A DNA stretch of 64,000 bases from Paenibacillus sinopodophylli (lineage in GTDB: Bacteria > Bacillota > Bacilli > Paenibacillales > Paenibacillaceae): positions 62,001 through 126,000 of the forward strand of contig NZ_VDBO01000001.1 in assembly GCF_005930355.1 (NCBI RefSeq), read 5' to 3'. Position 1 is the stretch's first letter. Each line of letters opens with the position of its first letter. The notes under the pieces were generated by a model. The model did no database searches and was not told where the DNA came from. It was given only the letters and a program-made list of their open reading frames with translations. The position numbers and the translations under genes were made by a program. This document shows positions 16,948-24,962 of the stretch, piece by piece.

Positions 16948-18222
16948 ATGCCGTCTCAATTTCCTAAAGGTTTCATGTGGGGAGCATCAACCGCTGCCCA
17001 TCAAGTAGAAGGCAACAATGTACATTCTGATTTTTGGTTGATGGAAAATTTAGAAGGCTCGGCGTTCAGAGAGCGTTCCGGAGATGCAGTAGATCACTTC
17101 CGGCGTTATCGTGAGGATATCGCCCTAATGGCCCAATTAGGATTGAATTCATACCGATTTTCGATCGAGTGGGCGAGGCTAGAGCCTGAGGAGGGCGTTT
17201 ATGATGATGCGGCTATTGAGCATTATCGGAACGTTCTAAAGGCCTGCCATGAGAATAAAATCACGCCGATCGTGACGCTGCATCACTTCACTTCCCCCGT
17301 TTGGCTCATCCGGTTAGGAGGATGGGAATCGGCAGGAACGCCTGCCCGATTTGCACGTTATTGCGCTAAGGTCATGTCTGAATTAGGTGAACTTATTCCT
17401 TATGCTTGCACCATCAATGAGGCGAACATCTCCATCGGTATTGCCAAGATCATTAAACAGCACCAATCGCAAGGCGCCGCACAAGTCGGCATTAACACAG
17501 ATATGTTAGCGCGTATGGAAACCTACAATCGGGAGTTGAGCACAGCTTTTGGCGTTCCACCCCAGGAGGTGCATTCATTCCTAGGTCCACGTTCAGAGAA
17601 GGGATTGGAGATTATTTTCCGGGCACATGTGGAAGCGAGAACTGCCATTCGGAATGCAGCTCCAAACACCAAAATCGGGATTACCATGTCTCTATATGAT
17701 ATTCAAAGCTTGCCCGGAGGCGAAGAAAACGCGGCGGAGGCGCTCAACGAGGAGTTCCTTCAATTCAAATCTTATATGGAAGACGACGACTTCTTTGGCC
17801 TACAGAACTATACTCGTACCGTTTACGGACCCGATGGATTCGTGCCAATCCCTGAAGAGGCCGAGAAGACCCAAATGGGCAACGAGTTTTATCCACAAGG
17901 ACTGGAAGCCGTTATTCGGTGCGTTTCTAAACATCTGGACAAGCCGATTTTCATTACCGAGAACGGTGTGGCAACGGACGATGACGAAAGACGCGTAGCT
18001 TATATTGATTGTGCGTTGAGAGGCATACACGCATGCATCACTGACGGGATTCCCGTGAAAGGCTATATGCATTGGTCGCTGCTGGACAATTTTGAATGGC
18101 AGCTTGGTTTCTCCAAGCGGTTTGGGCTTATCGCTGTAGATCGTACAACACAAGAACGTCTGCCTAAGCCAAGCGCTTCACATTATGGTAAGATTGCTGC
18201 AACGAACGCGTTAGCAGAATAG
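16948..18222 (+). CDS. GH1 family beta-glucosidase
   Basis: 424 residues, slightly short for GH1 (usually 440-480). The N-terminal signature FPKGFMWGASTAAHQVEG is clear. The acid/base Glu is E158 in CTINEAN, where the usual NEP is NEA. The nucleophile is E338 in FITENGVA, and WSLLDNFEW (376-384) closes the aglycone site. No Lys/Tyr pair of the 6-phospho-beta-glucosidases could be assigned with confidence, and import is by an ABC system, so unphosphorylated beta-glucosides are more likely. The in-frame TTG at 16879 falls in the operator and is rejected; ACAGGAGGGA serves the ATG at 16948. It is transcribed from operator F. Confidence 0.92.
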   Translation: MPSQFPKGFMWGASTAAHQVEGNNVHSDFWLMENLEGSAFRERSGDAVDHFRRYREDIALMAQLGLNSYRFSIEWARLEPEEGVYDDAAIEHYRNVLKACHENKITPIVTLHHFTSPVWLIRLGGWESAGTPARFARYCAKVMSELGELIPYACTINEANISIGIAKIIKQHQSQGAAQVGINTDMLARMETYNRELSTAFGVPPQEVHSFLGPRSEKGLEIIFRAHVEARTAIRNAAPNTKIGITMSLYDIQSLPGGEENAAEALNEEFLQFKSYMEDDDFFGLQNYTRTVYGPDGFVPIPEEAEKTQMGNEFYPQGLEAVIRCVSKHLDKPIFITENGVATDDDERRVAYIDCALRGIHACITDGIPVKGYMHWSLLDNFEWQLGFSKRFGLIAVDRTTQERLPKPSASHYGKIAATNALAE

Positions 18223-18232
18223 TGCAAATACA

Positions 18233-18298
18233 AGTCGTGAAAGCGTTATCCAAGAAGTCGTGAAAGCGTTAGTCTATATTCGAATAGGGCGTTATGAT
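18233..18298 (+). promoter_or_regulatory. Tandem-repeat operator G and promoter, binding-protein gene
   Basis: Repeats AGTCGTGAAAGCGTTATC (18233-18250) and AGTCGTGAAAGCGTTAGT (18256-18273), 23 bp apart; these are the two most consensus-like copies. The -10 box TATGAT (18293-18298) follows after 19 bp and overlaps an in-frame ATG at 18294, which therefore cannot be the translation start. Confidence 0.82.
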
Positions 18299-18335
18299 GA
18301 AGTTGTACTTCAATAAGACGATCAGGGGGATCGCA

Positions 18336-19880
18336 ATGAGAAAAAAAACGAAGGTTATCAGTATGGTGCTAGTTACAATTATGTTAATGGGACTTTTTAC
18401 CGCATGTTCGTCTTCCAATAATAAAGGAAACGAATCACCGTCCAAAGAACCAACCGGAGCAAATGCAAATGCCGGCAATTCAAAGGATGATGCTACGAAA
18501 GATTCGTATGAAATTACGATGGCTATGCCGGTACTTGGCGCAATATCGCCAGATGTCCAACTGGTTCAAGATGAAATCAGCAAAATCACTAAAGAAAAGA
18601 TTAATGCTACGGTTAAACTTCTTCCTATTAGCATAGGCGCGTATGGGCAGCAATTAAACTTGATGAGCTCTAGCGGCGAGAAGCTGGATTTGTATCTTTC
18701 CCTTTCAAGCATGTACAACTCAGAAGTGAGTACAGGTAAATATATCGAGTTGGATAGTTTGGTAGAGAAGTACGGCCAAGAGTTGAGCGCGCAAATTGAT
18801 TCGGCGTACCTGAATAGCGCGAAGATAGACGGAAAACTGTATGGCGTTCCTGGTTTCAAAGAATTTACGACCGGTATTCCCGGAGTCGCCATGAGGAAAG
18901 ACTTGGTGGAAAAGTATAACATCGATGTCACTTCTATTAAGTCATTGGACGATCTGGATGCCGTTTTCCAGACAATCAAAGATAATGAGCCCACTATCAC
19001 TCCGCTCGGCGTGGGCTTGTCCGTACCTTTCGATCAGTATACGTGGTACGACAGATTGGGTGAGCGCTACGGCGTCTTACCAAATTTCGACAATGGCTTG
19101 AAAGTCGAGAATTTATACGAAACGAAAGAGTATTCGGATGCTTTGAATACGATGCATCGCTGGTTTAAAGCTGGCTTTATCAATAAAGATGCGGCGACTA
19201 GCCAGAACAATCCTTCGGATATGCTGAAAGCGGGCAAGACCTTTGCTTATTTCGTTGCAGAAAGACCGGGAACATTAGAAGGAGAGATTCGGCTAACCGG
19301 AAAAGAATTGATCATTGCTCCGCTGGCAGAAAGCACATATTCGACTACCAGTGAAACACTATTGACATTATGGGGCATTTCAGTAAACTCTTCCAATCCT
19401 GAAAGAACGATGATGTTCTTGAACATGTTGTACTCGGATCCGGCGATCGCCAATCTCCTGTTGTGGGGCATTGAAGGCAAGCACTATGTGAAGGCAACGG
19501 AAACAAGTGTTGACTTCCCAGCTGGTATCGACATTAGTACAGTTGGTTATGCCAATCAAGCTTGGTTAGTACCAAACTCGTCTCTTACCTACACGTACAA
19601 AACAGAACCTGCGGATAAATGGGAGCTAACGAAAAAATCGAACGCTGAATCAGTCAAATCGAAAGCGCTTGGTTTCTTGTTCAATACAGAACCGGTTAAA
19701 AACGAGATTACGGCGCTCAATAACGTTGGTACCCAGTATGTGAAAATTCTTGAATCCGGAACGATCGATCCGGCTGATAAGCTGGATGAATTTAATGCAA
19801 AGCTGAAAGCTGCAGGCATTGAGAAAGTCATCGCTGAGAAACAGAAGCAGCTCGATGCGTGGGCAGCAGCAAATAAATAA
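18336..19880 (+). CDS. Sugar ABC transporter binding lipoprotein
   Basis: About 515 residues. A lipoprotein signal ends in LMGLFTAC with the lipid Cys at residue 24, followed by a Ser/Asn-rich linker. The mature part is an LplA/YtcQ-type extracellular solute-binding protein (GAISPDVQLVQDEISKITKE, LYLSLSSMYNS, KLYGVPGFKEF). It captures glycosides outside the membrane and probably hands them to the permeases at 10270-12132. CAGGGGGAT precedes the ATG at 18336. It has its own operator G and a strong terminator after it, so the binding protein can be expressed more highly than the permeases. Confidence 0.92.
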   Translation: MRKKTKVISMVLVTIMLMGLFTACSSSNNKGNESPSKEPTGANANAGNSKDDATKDSYEITMAMPVLGAISPDVQLVQDEISKITKEKINATVKLLPISIGAYGQQLNLMSSSGEKLDLYLSLSSMYNSEVSTGKYIELDSLVEKYGQELSAQIDSAYLNSAKIDGKLYGVPGFKEFTTGIPGVAMRKDLVEKYNIDVTSIKSLDDLDAVFQTIKDNEPTITPLGVGLSVPFDQYTWYDRLGERYGVLPNFDNGLKVENLYETKEYSDALNTMHRWFKAGFINKDAATSQNNPSDMLKAGKTFAYFVAERPGTLEGEIRLTGKELIIAPLAESTYSTTSETLLTLWGISVNSSNPERTMMFLNMLYSDPAIANLLLWGIEGKHYVKATETSVDFPAGIDISTVGYANQAWLVPNSSLTYTYKTEPADKWELTKKSNAESVKSKALGFLFNTEPVKNEITALNNVGTQYVKILESGTIDPADKLDEFNAKLKAAGIEKVIAEKQKQLDAWAAANK

Positions 19881-19890
19881 ATGTTTAGAT

Positions 19891-19922
19891 GGCCGGGTCT
19901 GATTATAGACCCGGTTTTCTTG
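19891..19922 (+). terminator. Rho-independent terminator after binding protein
   Basis: A perfect 8-bp GC-rich stem, CCGGGTCT and AGACCCGG, followed by TTTTCTT. Confidence 0.92.
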
Positions 19923-19936
19923 TGGCTAGGGTAATA

Positions 19937-20002
19937 AGTCTTGAAAGTGTTATTCCGAATGTCGCTAAAGTGATAGAGAGCTTTATTCGGATTGCTTATC
20001 AT
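19937..20002 (+). promoter_or_regulatory. Tandem-repeat operator H and promoter, uidA
   Basis: Repeats AGTCTTGAAAGTGTTATT (19937-19954) and TGTCGCTAAAGTGATAGA (19960-19977), 23 bp apart. The -10 box TATCAT is at 19997-20002 after 19 bp. It is the weakest pair of the eight by base match, but the geometry is exact. Confidence 0.72.
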
Positions 20003-20046
20003 AATAGTTAAGTCAAAAACTATAAACAAAAGGAGCTTGAAAAAGC

Positions 20047-21852
20047 ATGTTATATCCCATTGTAACCGAAACTCGGAGCATCATAGACTTATGCGGTATT
20101 TGGAATTTTAAGCTGGATTCGGGGAACGGCTTTCAAGAAGAATGGTATAACGGTTACCTGACAGATGCGATCAGTATGTCTGTTCCGTCTTCTTTCAACG
20201 ATACGGGGGTTAACGCCGATATTCGCAATCATGTGGGCTGGGTGTGGTATGAAAGAGAGTTTACCGTTCCTAGCCTGCTATTCTCAGAGCGAATCGTATT
20301 GAGGTTCGGATCAGCAACGCATAAAGCAAAGGTTTATCTGAACGGGAAGCTAATCGCCGAGCATATAGGCGGATTTACTCCTTTCGAAGCTGAGATTAGC
20401 CCCTTTCTGCAAGCGGGTAAAAACCGGCTTACGGTTGCTGTGAACAATATTGTAGACGAAACCACACTTCCGATGGGGGATTACAGCGAAATGGAAGTTC
20501 CAGGGAGAGGCAAGGTCGTCAAGAATAACCCCTACTTCGACTTCTTCAACTATGCCGGACTTCACAGACCGGTTAAGATTTATACGACCCCAATGAAGGC
20601 TTACATTCGAGATGTAAGTATCGTAACCGAATTGAATGGGTCGACAGGATTGGTTAAATATGAAGCATCAATTGAAGGTCAGGCCGAAGTAAAAGTCACT
20701 TGCGTCGATCAGGCAGGTCGGGCGGTCGGTGAAAACCAGAGTGCTTCCGGCAGTATTCATCTTGAAAACGTTAAGCTGTGGGAACCGCTTAAATCTTATC
20801 TCTATCAATTGAAGGTTGAATTGCTGCAAGACGGACAAGTCGTAGACGCATACGAGCAGCCCTTCGGCGTACGGACGGTAGAAGTGAAGAACGGGAAATT
20901 TCTAATCAATAATAAGCCGTTCTACTTCAAAGGTTTCGGCAAACATGAGGATACCCCGATCAACGGAAGAGGACTTAATGAAGCTGCAAACGTCATGGAT
21001 TTCAACCTGATGAAGTGGATCGGAGCCAACTCGTTCCGCACGGCGCATTACCCATATTCGGAAGAAATTATGCGACTTGCGGACAAAGAGGGAATCGTTG
21101 TTATTGACGAGACTCCGGCTGTTGGTATGCATCTTAGCTTTGCCATAACACCGAAGCCAGGACCAAAGCGGAATACTTGGGAGACGATTAATACGCAAGA
21201 GGCACATCGGCAAGTCGTACGGGAAATGATCGAACGCGACAAAAATCATCCAAGCGTGGTCATGTGGTGCATAGCCAATGAACCGGCATCTGAGGAAGAT
21301 GGGGCGGAGGAGTACTTCAGGCCGCTGGTTGAATTGGCTAAAGAATTGGATCCGCAGAAACGGCCCGTTACGATCGTTAATATTATGATGGCAACCCCAG
21401 ATAAAGATAAAGTAGCTGAATTCGTCGACGTGTTGTGTCTTAATCGTTATTATGGCTGGTACGTGTTCGGAGGAGATTTTGAGACGGCAAAGGCCGTGCT
21501 GCGGCAGGAACTGAATGGCTGGCTGGAGCGCTGTCCAGGCAAACCGATCATGATGACAGAATACGGCGCTGATACGGTTGCCGGTCTGCATGATGTAGAT
21601 CCTGTTATGTTTACGGAGGAATACCAAGTTGAATATTTGCGAGCAAACCATGAGGTGTTCGATGAATTTGAGGCTTTCGTCGGCGAACATGTATGGAACT
21701 TTGCTGACTTCCAAACCAGTCAAGGCGTCGTGAGGGTACAAGGAAATAAAAAAGGTGTCTTTACGCGAGAACGTAAGCCGAAGGCAGCCGCTCACGAGCT
21801 GCGCAGGAGATGGCAAGCTATTCCGGACTTCGGATATAAAGGCAAGAATTAA
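20047..21852 (+). CDS. uidA: Beta-glucuronidase, GH2
   Basis: 601 residues, close to the 603 of E. coli UidA. It hydrolyses beta-D-glucuronides to glucuronate and the aglycone. The N-terminal jelly roll ([13 protein letters not shown] [25 protein letters not shown]) is followed by the TIM barrel. The acid/base is E412 in CIANEPASE, the nucleophile E505 in MTEYGAD, and the NxKG motif that reads the glucuronate carboxylate is present (N567, K569 in GNKKG). These match E413, E504, N566 and K568 of the E. coli enzyme, which makes true glucuronidase activity likely. There is no signal peptide. AAAGGAG precedes the ATG. It is transcribed from operator H, the last operator of the set. Confidence 0.95.
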   Translation: MLYPIVTETRSIIDLCGIWNFKLDSGNGFQEEWYNGYLTDAISMSVPSSFNDTGVNADIRNHVGWVWYEREFTVPSLLFSERIVLRFGSATHKAKVYLNGKLIAEHIGGFTPFEAEISPFLQAGKNRLTVAVNNIVDETTLPMGDYSEMEVPGRGKVVKNNPYFDFFNYAGLHRPVKIYTTPMKAYIRDVSIVTELNGSTGLVKYEASIEGQAEVKVTCVDQAGRAVGENQSASGSIHLENVKLWEPLKSYLYQLKVELLQDGQVVDAYEQPFGVRTVEVKNGKFLINNKPFYFKGFGKHEDTPINGRGLNEAANVMDFNLMKWIGANSFRTAHYPYSEEIMRLADKEGIVVIDETPAVGMHLSFAITPKPGPKRNTWETINTQEAHRQVVREMIERDKNHPSVVMWCIANEPASEEDGAEEYFRPLVELAKELDPQKRPVTIVNIMMATPDKDKVAEFVDVLCLNRYYGWYVFGGDFETAKAVLRQELNGWLERCPGKPIMMTEYGADTVAGLHDVDPVMFTEEYQVEYLRANHEVFDEFEAFVGEHVWNFADFQTSQGVVRVQGNKKGVFTRERKPKAAAHELRRRWQAIPDFGYKGKN

Positions 21853-22038
21853 AGCAGGCTTGAGAATAACAGAAGTTTGGACTGACAAAGCGCAGCGTGT
21901 CTTGGTATAGGGGAGAGTATTGCATTACACCACACTTTCTCTATATTTCTCAGAACGATACTTACAGTACAGCCAAAGGATATAGACACTCGAATCACCA
22001 TACTAGTCGATTTACTACAAAACACGGAGGTTAGTTAA

Positions 22039-22797
22039 ATGAAGCTTTCAGGAAAAGTAGCAGTGATCACAGGTGCAGGATCAGGTATGGGAAAAGCGAT
22101 TGCGGAGCTCTTCGCCTCAGAAGGTGCTAAGGTTGTTGTGTCGGATCTCAACGTCGATAATGCGGGCAAAGTGGTAGACGGGATTACGGAGAAAGGCGGA
22201 ATTGCAACCGCGGTGGCGACTAATGTCGCGATAGAAACGGATGTTCAGCAGTTGATCAACACTGCTGTAGAAAAGTTCGGGACGGTAGATATATTGGTTA
22301 ACAATGCTGGGATTATGGATAATTTCGTCCCTGCAGGGGAACTAACGGACGAGCTTTGGGAAAAGGTATTCGCCGTTAATACGACCGGACCGATGCGAAC
22401 TAGCCGGATGGTGCTTCCAATCTTCATAGAGAAGCAGCAAGGAGTCATCGTGAATATCGCTTCAGCCGGAGGTTTGTTCGGTTCACGGGCAGGTGCGGCG
22501 TATACAGCTTCGAAGCATGCCGTAGTCGGCTTTACGAAGAACGTCGGCTTCCAATATGCGAAGCTCGGCATTCGGTGTAATGCTATTGCGCCAGGTGCCG
22601 TAAACACGAACATCGCCGCATCGTTAACTGCACCGAATCCTTTTGGAGCTGAACGCGCATCGATTGGAATGGCTATCAATCCTGGTTTAGGCCAACCAGA
22701 AGATATTGCAAAGGTTGCTCTATTTTTGGCTTCGGATGATTCTAGCTTCGTTAACGGCACTACGGTTACGGCTGATGCAGGCTGGACTGCTTATTAA
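22039..22797 (+). CDS. SDR family NAD-dependent oxidoreductase
   Basis: 252 residues, a classical short-chain dehydrogenase: TGAGSGMG (11-18) for the nucleotide, VNNAG (87-91), catalytic S142, and YTASK with Y155 and K159. Asp36 after the second strand (VVVSDLN) favours NAD(H) over NADP(H). It resembles glucose 1-dehydrogenase and 3-oxoacyl-ACP reductase-like sugar/polyol dehydrogenases. ACGGAGG precedes the start. No tandem-repeat operator lies in the 186-bp gap after uidA. It may oxidise a sugar or aglycone alcohol released by the upstream hydrolases (inference). Confidence 0.88.
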   Translation: MKLSGKVAVITGAGSGMGKAIAELFASEGAKVVVSDLNVDNAGKVVDGITEKGGIATAVATNVAIETDVQQLINTAVEKFGTVDILVNNAGIMDNFVPAGELTDELWEKVFAVNTTGPMRTSRMVLPIFIEKQQGVIVNIASAGGLFGSRAGAAYTASKHAVVGFTKNVGFQYAKLGIRCNAIAPGAVNTNIAASLTAPNPFGAERASIGMAINPGLGQPEDIAKVALFLASDDSSFVNGTTVTADAGWTAY

Positions 22798-22827
22798 TAT
22801 TGAATGATTAAGATAGAACGAGCTGAT

Positions 22828-22880
22828 CTCTCCCCTAGTCGTAGACAGTTGATTAATTGTTGCGACTAGGGGAGATTATT
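22828..22880 (+). terminator. Strong hairpin after SDR gene
   Basis: A perfect 12-bp stem, CTCCCCTAGTCG (22830-22841) and CGACTAGGGGAG (22863-22874), with a 21-nt loop and a weak ATTATT tail. Confidence 0.7.
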
Positions 22881-23010
22881 CATACTGCGGTATGGTAGGA
22901 AAGCACTAATCTGATAAAAGCGCTACGATATTTGATATCTCTATCGTTCACGTACTTGATATACTCATGAAGAAAATTATTAGAGTCAAATCATTTGGAG
23001 GTGCTCTAAC

Positions 23011-24012
23011 GTGAAAGCAGCTATTTATAAGGGTGTTCGAGATGTTGTTATTCAACAGATTCCAGATCCAGTTCTTGACAACAATGACGTCATTATTCGC
23101 AATTTAGTTTCCGGTATTTGTGGTTCGGATATTGCGGCCTATAATCATGGAGGGGAGAAAGTACTCATCTTCAAAGACAGTGAATTTGGTCATGAAATGG
23201 TCAGCGAGGTCATTGAAGTGGGTTCGAATGTGAGCGATATCAACGTTGGTGATCGCGTGTATCCTTATCCTACATTTGCTAAAGGAGATATGATGCGTGC
23301 GGCGACGGTCGGAGGCTTCTCAGAGAAGATCCTTATTCCGAATGCGCAATTGAATCATAATTTATATAAAGTATCTGACAAGATTTCTAATAAAACTGCG
23401 GCTATGATCGAACCATTCACAGTTGGCTTTTTTGGAGCGAAACAAGCTAGTCCACAGCCAGGCCAGACGGCAGTGGTGTTTGGTTCAGGCATGATAGGGG
23501 TTGCCGCTGCGTTCGGTCTAAGAACGAGAGGCGTTGAAAAGGTCTTAATTGTAGACATTAGTGATTACAGATTGAATCTGCTCAAGCAATTTGATTTTGA
23601 GGTTTGTAATTCATTTAATGAGAACCTTGGCGATAAGCTAGCCGAATATTTTGGGATGAAAACCGAGATTTTCGGAGACAAGGCAGATGTTGATATCTTT
23701 ATAGACGCTGTAGGTATTGAGCAAATTCCACAGCAGTTCCAACAGTTTGGTAAAATCGGGGCGAAGTTTGTCGTAATAGGAATACACCATACGCCACGAA
23801 GTATTGATCTTCAACAAATTACAATTAGAAGCCAGTTGATCATTGGCAGCGCGGGCTATGAGGATGTCGATTATGTCTTGGAGTTTATGGAGAAGACGCC
23901 TTATAAGCTAGATAATCTAGTTACCCATGAATATAAGCTAGATGGTTTCGAAGCCGCAATTGCTGATGCGGCTAATAGTTCAGCAGGGTTGAAGGTCGTT
24001 ATTAACTATTAG
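23011..24012 (+). CDS. Zinc-dependent alcohol/polyol dehydrogenase, MDR family
   Basis: 333 residues with a GTG start behind TTGGAGG. The catalytic zinc ligands C37 (GICGSD), H61 (FGHE) and E134 (IEPFTVG) fit the polyol-dehydrogenase type, and the Rossmann segment is VFGSGMIGVAAA. The four-Cys lobe that binds the structural zinc in classical alcohol dehydrogenases is absent; that stretch reads YPTFAKGDMMRAATVGG. It is probably an NAD(P)-dependent sugar-alcohol or uronate-pathway dehydrogenase. It stands alone, with terminator-like hairpins on both sides. Function beyond the family cannot be read. Confidence 0.9.
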   Translation: MKAAIYKGVRDVVIQQIPDPVLDNNDVIIRNLVSGICGSDIAAYNHGGEKVLIFKDSEFGHEMVSEVIEVGSNVSDINVGDRVYPYPTFAKGDMMRAATVGGFSEKILIPNAQLNHNLYKVSDKISNKTAAMIEPFTVGFFGAKQASPQPGQTAVVFGSGMIGVAAAFGLRTRGVEKVLIVDISDYRLNLLKQFDFEVCNSFNENLGDKLAEYFGMKTEIFGDKADVDIFIDAVGIEQIPQQFQQFGKIGAKFVVIGIHHTPRSIDLQQITIRSQLIIGSAGYEDVDYVLEFMEKTPYKLDNLVTHEYKLDGFEAAIADAANSSAGLKVVINY

Positions 24013-24027
24013 ACTCATAGATGGAGA

Positions 24028-24064
24028 GAGGCTGCCGATCATTACGGCAGCTTATTTATATTGT
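24028..24064 (+). terminator. Terminator after zinc dehydrogenase
   Basis: A perfect 7-bp stem, GCTGCCG and CGGCAGC, with a 7-nt loop and TTATTTAT tail. It sits between convergent genes. Confidence 0.8.
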
Positions 24065-24119
24065 TGGATAAGCATAATTAGTATTCTAATCTTGAGAACA
24101 ATTGTATTTAGCAAACTCG

Positions 24120-24845
24120 CTACATGTCCCTCATGTAAGCATGAGGAGCTTTGGTGTAAAGTTTCTTAAATACTTTGCTGAAGTAAGGATAATTGGCGTA
24201 TCCCAATAGCTCGGCTATTTCATTGTAGTGGTATAGATTGCTCCCCATTAATTCAATGGCTAGCTCCATTTTGGCTCGATGGATATAATCGGTAATGGTT
24301 TGTCCAACCTCTTCACTGAACTTTTTCGAGAGATAGCTTCGATTTACTTTTGTTGCGTTAGCAACATCCTTGGAATAGATAAATGTAAACTTGTTGTTAT
24401 GAATATATTCAATCGCCATCTTCACGATAGAAGAATAACGCTTTATGGAATACCGATTAATGGCTTCAATAAGCTCTTCTACAAATTGAATATGGCAATT
24501 GGTTAACTCTATATTCTTATGACAACGCGCAATCTTCTTGAATAGGTTCTTTTTCATAATTTCCGCCACATCTTTGGGTAAACCATTCCGAATCGATATG
24601 GAGACAAAAGAAGAGATCGAGGAAGCCATATAAAGTTTTAGAACATCTACATCTTCTTCTTCAACTAAGAGTTTAATATCTTTAATCTCTTCCGCATTGG
24701 AGGCTAACCGCCGTACCGCCTCGAGATTTAATGTCAAAAGCGCATCTTGCAGGTTTATCATAAGCAACGTAATTTTTTCTGAATAATCACTGGCATATTC
24801 GGCACGAATGGAATGCTCTTTTAATAAATCCAAATTTTTTTTCAT
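24120..24845 (-). CDS. AraC family transcriptional regulator, short form
   Basis: 241 residues. The C-terminal double helix-turn-helix (about 145-241) is clear: KDVANATKVNRSYLSKKF and EIAELLGYANYPYFSKVFKK. The N-terminal half resembles the middle domain of the 391-residue AraC protein at 30363 (ISIRNGLPKDVAEIM), but the first sensor part of that protein is missing. The ribosome site is weak and no earlier in-frame start exists because a stop lies just upstream. It is divergent from the GH3 gene at 24963 across 117 bp, so it probably controls that gene. Confidence 0.87.
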   Translation of the reverse strand: MKKNLDLLKEHSIRAEYASDYSEKITLLMINLQDALLTLNLEAVRRLASNAEEIKDIKLLVEEEDVDVLKLYMASSISSFVSISIRNGLPKDVAEIMKKNLFKKIARCHKNIELTNCHIQFVEELIEAINRYSIKRYSSIVKMAIEYIHNNKFTFIYSKDVANATKVNRSYLSKKFSEEVGQTITDYIHRAKMELAIELMGSNLYHYNEIAELLGYANYPYFSKVFKKLYTKAPHAYMRDM

Positions 24846-24873
24846 GTTTCAATTATATCATTTTCGAAACAAT

Positions 24874-24901
24874 TTGTATTAAAAAACAACAATAGTATAA
24901 G
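24874..24901 (+). promoter_or_regulatory. Candidate promoter for GH3 gene
   Basis: TTGTAT (24874-24879) and TATAAG (24896-24901), 16 bp apart, lie in the AT-rich divergent gap. It is a plausible but not strong sigma-A promoter. Confidence 0.4.
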
Positions 24902-24962
24902 AGGGGTGACGATAATTATTTTAAAATAGTAGTGTAAGCATTACATTTTGTTGGAGGAACTC

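Noticed and set aside
18294..18335. Start of the binding protein at ATG 18294
   Set aside because: This ATG lies in the -10 box of operator G and has no ribosome site; the ATG at 18336 gives a proper lipoprotein signal.
4501..19977. Tandem AGTCGTGAAAGCGTTAGT copies as CcpA cre boxes
   Set aside because: The centre GAAAGCGTTA looks cre-like, but many copies (for example AGTCTTTAAAACAATAGT) lose the cre core. The strict 23-bp pairing and placement over the -35 region fit an AraC-type activator better.
4501..19977. Tandem repeats as a CRISPR array or mobile repeat
   Set aside because: The units come only in pairs, in eight separate promoters, without spacers of array type or any cas or transposase gene.
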